Assembly: GCA_964590495.1 (NCBI GenBank)
Contig: CAZPWQ010000052.1
Coordinates: 1 to 23,843, forward strand
DNA length: 23,843 nt
Direction: 5' to 3'
DNA from: CAZPWQ01 sp964590495
GTDB taxonomy: Bacteria > Bacteroidota > Rhodothermia > Balneolales > Balneolaceae
A program made the position numbers and the translations under genes. The notes beneath the pieces were generated by a model that saw only the letters and a list, made by a program, of their open reading frames with translations, did not search any database and was not told the origin of the DNA. Below, in pieces: positions 15,975-22,240 of this stretch (positions are counted from its first letter, which is position 1; the number at the start of each line of letters is the position of its first letter).

Positions 15975-17213
15975 ATGGATTTATTTGACAAGCTTCAGGG
16001 AAGACCCGGGCCATTGGGAGAATTTACTTCAGACGGGTATGGTTATTATACGTTTCCAAAATTGAAAGGCCCACTCGGACCTGTCATGAAGTTTGACGGG
16101 AAAGATGTTGTGGTATGGAGTATCAATGATTACCTGGGAATCGGAGGCAAGAAAGAAGTTCAGGATTACGATGCAGAAGTAGCCGCAAAATATGGATTCA
16201 GCAGTCCGATGGGGGCCCGTTTGATGACTGGGAATTCCGACGAGCATGAATTGCTCGAGGATGAGCTCGCCGATTTTGTACATAAACCTTCTGCTCTTCT
16301 GCTGAATTATGGCTATCAGGGCATTATGAGTGTCATACACGCCCTTGTTGATCGTAACGACTTCCTAATTTATGATGAACTGAGTCATGCCTGCATTGTT
16401 GACGGTAAGCAGTTGGCCATGGCCGATAAGTTTGTATTCAAACACAATGATATTGAAAGTTTTAAAACGCAACTGAAGCGCGCCCATAAAAATAAAAAGA
16501 ACAATTCCTCGATTCTGGTTGTAACAGAAGGCGCTTTCGGAATGACCGGTGACCTGGGTATTCTCCGGGAGATGATTGCTCTGAAAGAAAAATACCCGTT
16601 TCGCCTGCTGGTGGATGATGCACATGGTGTCGGAACGATGGGTAAGGACGGTTCCGGTACGGGAACACACCTGGGTTGCCAGGACGGAATTGACATTTAC
16701 TTCGGAACCTTTGCAAAAGCGTTTGCTCTGATAGGTGCTTTCGTTGCAACAGAAAAACGGGTGGTTGAATTTCTGAAGGCAAATGCCCGCAGCCAGATTT
16801 TTGCTAAATCCGTGCCCATGCCGATTGTGGAGTCTGCCAGAAAACGGTTGCAGATGATACGGGATAATCCCCAGTGGAGAGAAAAACTGTGGCACAATAC
16901 CAATAAGCTCCGGGGCGGGCTCCGGGAAATCGGTTATAATGTACTGCCTGCCGAATGTCCCGTTACACCGGTTCTTACGAAAGGCAGCACTGATCTATGC
17001 ACTACAATTATGCGTAAAATGAGAGAAGAACACGGAATATTTGTCAGCGGTGTTGCCTACCCTGTTGTTCCGAAAGGAAAAGTCCTTATTCGTCTGATTC
17101 CAACAGCAGCCCATACTGATGAGCATATCGAGAAAACGCTTGCTGGTTTTGATGCTATTAAGGATGTAGTCTTTATCGCCGCCAGTGAAGCCGGTAAAAA
17201 ATTAACAGCCTGA
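15975..17213 (+). CDS. alpha-oxoamine synthase-type PLP-dependent acyltransferase
   Basis: This 412-residue fold-type I PLP enzyme groups with the alpha-oxoamine synthases (KBL, BioF, serine palmitoyltransferase and relatives), which condense an acyl-CoA with an amino acid and lose CO2. Visible family features are SINDYLG early on, MGARLMTGNSDEHELLEDELADF, the stacking-His segment DELSHACIVDG, ILVVTEGAFGMTGDLG, LLVDDAHGVGTMG with the pyridine-N Asp and cofactor His, and the PLP lysine K248 in FGTFAKAFALIGAFV. The C-terminus has IRLIPTAAHTDEHI. A very similar type, common in Bacteroidota and usually annotated as KBL or class I/II aminotransferase, has the same GPLG...FPKLKGPLG N-terminus. Product (2-amino-3-ketobutyrate, a sphingoid base or other aminoketone) cannot be decided. 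It is a single gene convergent with the DEAD-like gene. Confidence 0.87.
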   Translation: MDLFDKLQGRPGPLGEFTSDGYGYYTFPKLKGPLGPVMKFDGKDVVVWSINDYLGIGGKKEVQDYDAEVAAKYGFSSPMGARLMTGNSDEHELLEDELADFVHKPSALLLNYGYQGIMSVIHALVDRNDFLIYDELSHACIVDGKQLAMADKFVFKHNDIESFKTQLKRAHKNKKNNSSILVVTEGAFGMTGDLGILREMIALKEKYPFRLLVDDAHGVGTMGKDGSGTGTHLGCQDGIDIYFGTFAKAFALIGAFVATEKRVVEFLKANARSQIFAKSVPMPIVESARKRLQMIRDNPQWREKLWHNTNKLRGGLREIGYNVLPAECPVTPVLTKGSTDLCTTIMRKMREEHGIFVSGVAYPVVPKGKVLIRLIPTAAHTDEHIEKTLAGFDAIKDVVFIAASEAGKKLTA

Positions 17214-17281
17214 GGGGTTTTTAGTTTTGATTTTACTGAGTTTTTCAGGTTTATTCCGGATTTCTGCTCTTTTCAGGAAAA

Positions 17282-17422
17282 GGTTGTTACACGGAGGAAC
17301 ACAGAGTAGCACTGAGTTTCATAAAGGCTGTTTTTTCCATATACCTATCTCCTTTTCATATTTTGTGCTTTTCCCCTCCGTGTTTCTTTGTGCTCCTTCG
17401 TGTAACTCTGTGTAATAGCTTT
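17282..17422. repeat. extragenic inverted repeat related to the element at 2819-2947
   Basis: Left arm ggttgttacacggaggaac (17282-17300) continues with acacagag. Right arm 17373-17422 holds cctccgtg, cttcgtgtaac and the exact 20-mer taactctgtgtaatagcttt shared with 2846-2865. The arms are imperfect inverted copies separated by about 65 bp. They sit in the 291 bp gap between convergent genes ending at 17213 and 17505. This and the copy after the MATE gene form one family with the modules in different order. Confidence 0.75.
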
Positions 17423-17450
17423 ACTGTCTCAAAATTCCGGCACCTCTTTC

Positions 17451-17484
17451 AAAAAAAGGCCCCGAAACAATATCTGGGTCTTTT
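17451..17484 (-). terminator. probable terminator of the DEAD-box-like gene
   Basis: On the minus strand AAAAG-A-CCC pairs with GGG-G-CCTTTT over a long loop and ends in a run of seven T. It lies 21 bp beyond the stop codon at 17505. The stem is imperfect, so confidence is moderate. Confidence 0.5.
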
Positions 17485-17504
17485 AATATTTCATTTATTT
17501 TCAA

Positions 17505-18878
17505 TCAGGAAGAAAAAAGCTTTTTAAAGAAGCCGATCATTCCTGATTTATCATCTTCATCATCGCTACCGCTTCGTCCGCCGCTCAGCTTATCATAACT
17601 GGGCCGGGGCAATTCAAACTTACTGCCCCTTTCTTTTTTCGATTTCTTATCGCGACCGTTACTGCTCTTCTTGCCGCGTTTTCCTTTTGTTTTTTTCTTG
17701 CTGCGTCTTTCTTTAAGCTTCTGTTTAACCTTTCCGGGCAGGGGCAACTCCTTTGGTGCCTCTCCCAATTGGTTCTCAAGGTCATTAATATCGCTTCGAT
17801 CCTGTTTCGACACCAATGACACGATTCGGGATGCTTTTCCTGAACCCACAAGATCTGCGCGATAGCGGTATTCATCCGGATCATTCGGCACATCATAATT
17901 AATAACCTGTGTTACACGATCGAGATCCAGATCAGCGGCGGAGATATCAGCTACGAGCAGATACTGCACATCACCATTGGTGAAGTTAGCAAAACGCTGT
18001 GCTCGTTTTTCTTCTGAAAGTTTACCGTGAAGACTGGTCGCCTTCTTTCCCTTTTTCCGTATCACCCTGTAAAGGCGATCGGTTCCCCGCTTCGAAGCCG
18101 TGAAAATAACACAGTTATCGGTCTTTGAATCTTCCAGATGTGCCATGAGCGTAGTAATCTTCATGCGATTGGGCACATAGATATAACCCTGGCTCAGGTT
18201 ACTCGGTACAGACGGCGGTCCTGACAGTTCCTTGGCATTACTAATGCCATCAAATCCTATTACTTCCGGCTCCTCAAGATATTTGTTCGAAAGCTCTTTG
18301 ACTTCATTATTCAGTTCAGAGGAAAAAACCACTGTCTGATGGTCGCTGAGTACCCGGCGGGTTACCAATTTTATTTTTTCTGTGAGATCCTGTTTAATCA
18401 TCTCATTGGCTGAATCAATAACAAGATACTCCACATTTCGGAGAATAAGTTTATTCTCCTGCATCAGATCCAGCAGGCTGCCGGGAGTGGCAACTACGAC
18501 AGGCAAACGATTTTTCAGGGATTCCACCTGTTCCGCGCGATCTCCCTCAGGATCGATTGACACGCATTCGATTTGGGAATGATATCCCATTGCCCAAACC
18601 AGTTCATCCATCTCTTTCGATTCGTTTGGATTAGGTGTTAGGATCAGTGCAATAGTCCCTTCCGGGTTTTCTTTCTGTTCTATTCGTTCGAGCGCCGGTA
18701 TGATGATTGTTCCATTTTTACTTCTCCCGGCCTCGGATCTAACCAAAGCATCTTTTCCTTCCAGCAGAATAGGAATAACCCGTTCCTGGAGTTCAGTAGC
18801 TTCAGAGTAGTTTACATCCTGTAACCCACTCATAATGTTGGGGCTTAACGACATTTCTTCAAACTTCAACGTTCTCAC
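17505..18878 (-). CDS. DEAD-box-like protein with degenerate helicase motifs (pseudo-helicase)
   Basis: The 457-residue protein keeps the length and order of a two-RecA-domain DEAD-box helicase. Its Q motif is recognisable (F6 and Q31 in ATELQERVIP), but the catalytic motifs are altered. Motif I (AxxGxGKT) is S48-E-A-G-R-S-K54-N; PTREL is PNPNE (82-86); TPGR is TPGS (131-134); DEAD is D155-S-A-N158; SAT is SSE (186-188). In domain 2, HGKLSEEKRAQRFANF (284-299) is intact in shape, but motif V TDxxxRGxD reads ADISAADLD (310-318) and motif VI HRxGRxGR reads YRADLVGSGK (339-348), lacking the arginine fingers. ATP hydrolysis is therefore unlikely. A Lys/Arg-rich tail (about 375-425) suggests RNA or ribosome binding, as in RhlE-type tails. 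It ends in an acidic patch and GFFKKLFSS. Confidence 0.9.
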   Translation of the reverse strand: MRTLKFEEMSLSPNIMSGLQDVNYSEATELQERVIPILLEGKDALVRSEAGRSKNGTIIIPALERIEQKENPEGTIALILTPNPNESKEMDELVWAMGYHSQIECVSIDPEGDRAEQVESLKNRLPVVVATPGSLLDLMQENKLILRNVEYLVIDSANEMIKQDLTEKIKLVTRRVLSDHQTVVFSSELNNEVKELSNKYLEEPEVIGFDGISNAKELSGPPSVPSNLSQGYIYVPNRMKITTLMAHLEDSKTDNCVIFTASKRGTDRLYRVIRKKGKKATSLHGKLSEEKRAQRFANFTNGDVQYLLVADISAADLDLDRVTQVINYDVPNDPDEYRYRADLVGSGKASRIVSLVSKQDRSDINDLENQLGEAPKELPLPGKVKQKLKERRSKKKTKGKRGKKSSNGRDKKSKKERGSKFELPRPSYDKLSGGRSGSDDEDDKSGMIGFFKKLFSS

Positions 18879-18910
18879 CTTAGATTTTTAATTAACATTT
18901 GTTTCATATG

Positions 18911-18933
18911 CATCGCTTCACATACAAGCGATG
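18911..18933. other. hairpin in the leader of the DEAD-box-like gene
   Basis: CATCGCTT (18911-18918) and AAGCGATG (18926-18933) form a perfect 8 bp stem with a 7 nt loop in the 83 bp gap between the CPBP and DEAD-like genes (both minus strand). No T-tract follows on either strand. It could be an mRNA processing or stability element or a binding site; function unknown. Confidence 0.4.
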
Positions 18934-18961
18934 TCCATCACGAGCAAGAAATATACAAAAC

Positions 18962-19909
18962 TTATAGGCCTTGCTCATCTGTATTACCGGTTGAATGGAA
19001 TTCTTCTTTGAATTTGGAGTGGATGGCAAGTTCATATCCTTTATTGTGGATATACACCATCGTGCATCCAACCATTAAAGCCATTCCCATAATACCCACA
19101 GCACCCGCTTCGGGGCCGAAAGCGCCACCCGTCCAAAGGTCAATTCCATTCTGTTCAATTTGAATTATTGATGTCCTGAAATTTATGCCACTTACCGGGA
19201 ATCCAAAAATTCCACCCTGGGCAAAATTCCAGCTGAAATGTAACCCAACGGAGATCGCAAGACTACCTGTAAGCAGGTACGGTAATGCAAGAACGAATCC
19301 CGCCAGTATAATATTGAATACGGATATTATTGATGCATTCGGATTTCCGGCGTGGAGAAGACCGAATAAAGAAGATGTTATCAATACGGCGGCAAAAACT
19401 GCTCCGCGAATGCCAATCTTTTCGAATCGTAAACCTTCAACCAGGTTTAGTATCTGGTAACCTCGTGTAAACATCTCTTCATAAAATCCAACCAACAGCA
19501 TGGCTCCGAAATAAGCGGCTATCAGCCAGGCAAATGGTGTGCCCGAAGAACGTTCCCACCCGAAACCGGTTACCTCTATCCAATTCATCGACCATTCGAG
19601 CAGAAAAATGGCGCAGAATGTAACTGCCCCGATCAGGGAACCGATCCCGAATTCGCGCCACCAATTTGTGTTGATCTGCAATCCATAAGCATGAAATGGC
19701 CGTTTATCGAGCAGCCTGGAGGCAAGCCAGAGACTGATCACGGTTCCTGTAAAACCTGGTACAATATTGGCCATTCTACCAGGATCATCGTAGATAAATT
19801 GAATGAGGTAAGAACCCAACCCTACAAAAAAGACCATTAGAACTATTTGTAGCAGGATACGCCAGCCTGCCCGGAGGCGGTTCTCATCCGAATTAATAAA
19901 GACATTCAT
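18962..19909 (-). CDS. CPBP family intramembrane glutamic endopeptidase
   Basis: This 315-residue membrane protein has about eight predicted helices and carries the CPBP/Rce1-type (PF02517) motifs in order: EEMFTRG (the E-E-x-x-x-R catalytic motif) in GFYEEMFTRGYQ, FGLLH (F-x-x-x-H) in SSLFGLLHAGNPN, and HFSWN (H-x-x-x-N) in SVGLHFSWNFAQGG. All residues thought necessary for the glutamate-activated peptidase site are present, so it is probably active. Family members cleave prenylated proteins, process peptides or give immunity to bacteriocins; the substrate here is unknown. The N-terminus MNVFINSDENRLRAGWRILLQI is usual for the group. It is divergent from the SRAP-like gene across 87 bp and upstream of the DEAD-like gene on the same strand, separated by 83 bp with a hairpin. 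Confidence 0.92.
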   Translation of the reverse strand: MNVFINSDENRLRAGWRILLQIVLMVFFVGLGSYLIQFIYDDPGRMANIVPGFTGTVISLWLASRLLDKRPFHAYGLQINTNWWREFGIGSLIGAVTFCAIFLLEWSMNWIEVTGFGWERSSGTPFAWLIAAYFGAMLLVGFYEEMFTRGYQILNLVEGLRFEKIGIRGAVFAAVLITSSLFGLLHAGNPNASIISVFNIILAGFVLALPYLLTGSLAISVGLHFSWNFAQGGIFGFPVSGINFRTSIIQIEQNGIDLWTGGAFGPEAGAVGIMGMALMVGCTMVYIHNKGYELAIHSKFKEEFHSTGNTDEQGL

Positions 19910-19964
19910 GCAGACGAAACATTCAGGAGGTTAAAAAGGTTAGGTAAAGTAATTCAAGTCTAAA

Positions 19965-19978
19965 CTAATTTAAATTAG
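19965..19978. promoter_or_regulatory. perfect 14 bp palindrome in a divergent promoter gap
   Basis: CTAATTTAAATTAG is a perfect palindrome in the 87 bp between the divergent CPBP and SRAP-like genes, 18 bp before the ATG at 19997. Its place and symmetry suit an operator bound by a dimeric repressor controlling both genes. AT-rich palindromes also arise by chance, so this is a candidate only. Confidence 0.35.
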
Positions 19979-19996
19979 CTTAATTCAAAATCGTAT

Positions 19997-20668
19997 ATGA
20001 GTGACCGATTTGTGATGCATGCCTCAAAAGAACAGGTTGAGAATTTATTCGATGTGAACACCAACCGCAGTGATTATTTTGATTCAAATTATAATATTAT
20101 TCCCGGCTCGCTGATTCCCACAGTATATCGGAAAAACGGCGAACGGAATATCTATAATTTTTTATGGGGATTAATTCCACCCGATGCCAACGATGAACGA
20201 AAGGGGGAGGAAAACCATGAAGTTCCGGTTGATGATGATAACAAACCTGACTGGATTAAGGAATGCTTCGAAAATAGGCGCTGCATTATACCGGCCAGTG
20301 GTTTTTATAAATGGAAAACCACTAAGAAAAAAAGCACTCCATTTTATATACGATTACTGTCGCAACCGCTTGTAGGATTAGCGGGTATTTATTCCGTTTG
20401 GCGATCCCCTGCCGGACGGGATGTATATTCAAGCGCCCAACTTACCACCCGGGCCAACGCTCTCGTGCAACCTGTTGACAACCGGATGCCCGTGATCCTG
20501 GACCCGCACAATTTCGAAATCTGGCTTGATCAGGAAACGGAGACCGAAAAACTGGAAAAATTGCTGAATCCATACCCAATGACAGAGATGGCGGTAAACC
20601 GTGTTTCCGATGAGGTAAATGATACAGAGAATAATAGTGAGAAGCTGATTCAGCCGATACCTAAGTAA
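19997..20668 (+). CDS. SRAP/YedK/HMCES-like protein lacking catalytic residues (pseudo-enzyme)
   Basis: This 223-residue protein has the SRAP fold (PF02586). YNIIPGS (32-38) matches YNVAPGT, LWGLIP (56-61) the WG segment, RRCIIPASGFYKW (94-106) the R-x-C-x-x-P-A-x-G-F-Y-E-W segment, LTTRANALVQPVDNRMPVIL (149-168) the TTxAN...HDRMPVIL segment, and SEKLIQPIPK the ELIQPV end. Canonical SRAP proteins crosslink abasic sites in single-stranded DNA with Cys2 and use Asn75, Glu105 and His160 (E. coli YedK numbering). Here residue 2 is Ser, the NARxET motif is not recognisable, the Glu position is Lys105 and the His position is Asp161. R4 and W57, in the DNA-contact region, remain. It is probably inactive as a crosslinker but may still bind DNA. 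No upstream start would restore Met-Cys. Confidence 0.9.
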   Translation: MSDRFVMHASKEQVENLFDVNTNRSDYFDSNYNIIPGSLIPTVYRKNGERNIYNFLWGLIPPDANDERKGEENHEVPVDDDNKPDWIKECFENRRCIIPASGFYKWKTTKKKSTPFYIRLLSQPLVGLAGIYSVWRSPAGRDVYSSAQLTTRANALVQPVDNRMPVILDPHNFEIWLDQETETEKLEKLLNPYPMTEMAVNRVSDEVNDTENNSEKLIQPIPK

Positions 20669-20721
20669 ACCACTAAGATACTCAGGTCACTAAGCTTAAG
20701 TGTTCTCAGTGTCTGAGTGGT
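20669..20721. repeat. extragenic palindromic repeat, copy 2, between convergent stops
   Basis: A 53 bp imperfect palindrome runs from accactaagatactcagg to tctgagtggt with central cttaag. It starts on the base after the SRAP-like stop (20666-20668) and its last base is the first base of the MscS stop (20721-20723). Related to 10733-10781. It can form a hairpin in both transcripts and may serve as the shared end of both genes. Confidence 0.8.
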
Positions 20722-21623
20722 TATTCAGGTTTTGGATTTTCCGGCTTGTAGATCCTCATTGTCGGATAAGCAAGTTCAAGCTCATCATCATCCTGAAAAG
20801 CCTTCAAAATGTCCTCCCAGATAGATTGCGATATACCGCGCCGTTGCCGTGGATTGGTGAGATGGCGGATAACCAGACTAATTCCACTGTCCCTGACATC
20901 GGTATAAACAATAGGCGTCAGGTAATTATAATGGATGAGATATGACTTTTGGGCTTTGCTTACCTGCTGTTTCGCCTGATCAATAAAATCTGCAAGGTGC
21001 TTCTCGGAGATTTCCTGCAAAACTTTCTTTCCTTTTTCCCAATTACTTTCAAATGTGATTAAAACTTCTATTTCATTCCAGATAAATTCAAAATCGCTGG
21101 TATAGTTGGCCAGTGATTCGGTAAACACATTATGATTTGGAACATGAATAACTCGTCCCGTACTCTGATCAGCATGAACCCAGTTACCGATTTCGAGCAG
21201 GGTAAACTTGAATATCCGCATATCAATGACATCACCCTTGACATCTCCTACCTGTATGCGATCTCCCACATCAAAAGGTTTACGCCAGAGCAAAAACAGC
21301 CAACCAGCTAAATCAGTTACCGGATCTTTCAAAGCAATTGCTATACCTGCCGACAGCAGGCCCAGGAATGTCGCAATCGACTGCAAACCTTCAAACCAGA
21401 TGTTGCCGACTACCAAAAATCCTATAAATACGGCTATATAGGTTAGATTTTTACGCCATTTATACTGCAGCGCCGGATTTTTTATTTTCCGGTATACCAT
21501 CCGCATGGCAATAAAACGTATCAGCCAAATTACAAATATTGCAGCTATTGTAGCAATAATCTGGTAAGTTGTGATTGGCGACTGCCTGAGGAATTCTGCT
21601 ATTTGATCTGAAATATTTTGCAC
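20721..21623 (-). CDS. MscS-type mechanosensitive ion channel
   Basis: This 300-residue protein has three N-terminal transmembrane helices (about 18-38, 64-84, 86-105). The third carries the pore-lining pattern of small residues, FLGLLSAGIAIALKDPVTDLAGW, and leads into the beta domain PFDVGDRIQVGDVKGDVIDMRIFKFTLLE of the MscS family (PF00924). The cytoplasmic alpha-beta region contains VIHVPNHNVFTESLANYT, close to the usual I-P-N-x-x-x-x-x-x-x-x-N-x-S/T segment. It opens under membrane tension to release solutes during hypo-osmotic shock, fitting an organism of fluctuating salinity. The length is near that of E. coli MscS (286). It is transcribed alone on the minus strand, with the SRAP-like gene convergent and sharing the repeat at its 3' end. 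Confidence 0.93.
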   Translation of the reverse strand: MQNISDQIAEFLRQSPITTYQIIATIAAIFVIWLIRFIAMRMVYRKIKNPALQYKWRKNLTYIAVFIGFLVVGNIWFEGLQSIATFLGLLSAGIAIALKDPVTDLAGWLFLLWRKPFDVGDRIQVGDVKGDVIDMRIFKFTLLEIGNWVHADQSTGRVIHVPNHNVFTESLANYTSDFEFIWNEIEVLITFESNWEKGKKVLQEISEKHLADFIDQAKQQVSKAQKSYLIHYNYLTPIVYTDVRDSGISLVIRHLTNPRQRRGISQSIWEDILKAFQDDDELELAYPTMRIYKPENPKPE

Positions 21624-21751
21624 ATCTGTTAGTTATTATGAATGGTAAAACACCGCTGTGGTTAAAGCGATATTTTGCTATTATAAGATCTTTAAAGATA
21701 TAATGTAAGACTATTGTAAAGAAAGGGATTTTTAAATAACTTTACGGGTCT

Positions 21752-21759
21752 TAAATTTG
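21752..21759 (+). promoter_or_regulatory. TAnnTTTG -7 box of secG
   Basis: TAAATTTG is an exact match to the Bacteroidota -7 consensus, 14 bp before the secG ATG. A TTTT at about 21729-21732 lies at the right distance for a weak -33 element. The leader would be about 10 nt, too short for a normal Shine-Dalgarno, and none is visible. Confidence 0.5.
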
Positions 21760-21773
21760 CACAAAATACGGTT

Positions 21774-22142
21774 ATGCTTTATACAATTATTCTTTCGGTT
21801 ATTATTTTAATTTGTTTTCTGCTAACTATTGTAGTACTCCTTCAGCCGGGCCAGGGTCAAGGTCTCTCCGGCGGATTAGCCGGTGGGGGTATGGCCGGCG
21901 GTGGTGGAGGATTGGGTGCACGTCGAACAGCCGATCTGCTTTCAAAATCCACAAGTGTACTGGCTACTGCGTTACTCGTGCTTTGTGTTCTTGCCAACTT
22001 TGCTATTGAAAGAGGCGGTCAAAGTGAAAGTGCAATTCAACAAAGCGGCACTGAACAACCTGTTGAGGATGGTGGCGGTTTAGAAACACCATCGGCCGTA
22101 CCGGAAATTCCTGACAACCAAAACAACGACGACGATAACTAA
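21774..22142 (+). CDS. secG: preprotein translocase subunit SecG
   Basis: The 122-residue product is the small auxiliary subunit of the SecYEG protein-export channel. It has the two-helix SecG layout: helix 1 (about 2-22, YTIILSVIILICFLLTIVVLL), the conserved Q-P-G-Q-G-Q loop leading into a Gly-rich cytoplasmic segment (LAGGGMAGGGGGLGARRTADLLSK, where the family has G-x-R-x-x-x-x-x-L-x-K), and helix 2 (about 60-76). A polar, Glu/Gln/Asp-rich C-terminal tail of about 40 residues (to DNQNNDDDN) is longer than in E. coli SecG and is common in Bacteroidota. It has its own promoter-like box and a strong terminator, so it is monocistronic. Confidence 0.95.
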   Translation: MLYTIILSVIILICFLLTIVVLLQPGQGQGLSGGLAGGGMAGGGGGLGARRTADLLSKSTSVLATALLVLCVLANFAIERGGQSESAIQQSGTEQPVEDGGGLETPSAVPEIPDNQNNDDDN

Positions 22143-22161
22143 GATTTGTTAGATGAAATGC

Positions 22162-22191
22162 AAAAGCCCGGCTCTCCGGAGTCGGGCTTTT
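22162..22191. terminator. bidirectional rho-independent terminator between secG and mnmE
   Basis: AAAAGCCCGgCTC and the inverted GAGtCGGGCTTTT form a near-perfect stem of about 13 pairs with one G-U-type pair and a tight loop. It is flanked by A and T tracts so that both strands can terminate. It begins 20 bp after the secG stop; on the minus strand it lies 50 bp past the mnmE stop. Confidence 0.93.
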
Positions 22192-22240
22192 GTATTTGGC
22201 ATAGTAGTATATTCAAGTTGAGAAGCCCGCCTTATAATTT

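Noticed and set aside
16365..16895. 176-codon minus-strand frame within the PLP enzyme gene
   Set aside because: Antisense to the PLP-lysine region of a clear enzyme; no start signal or family features.
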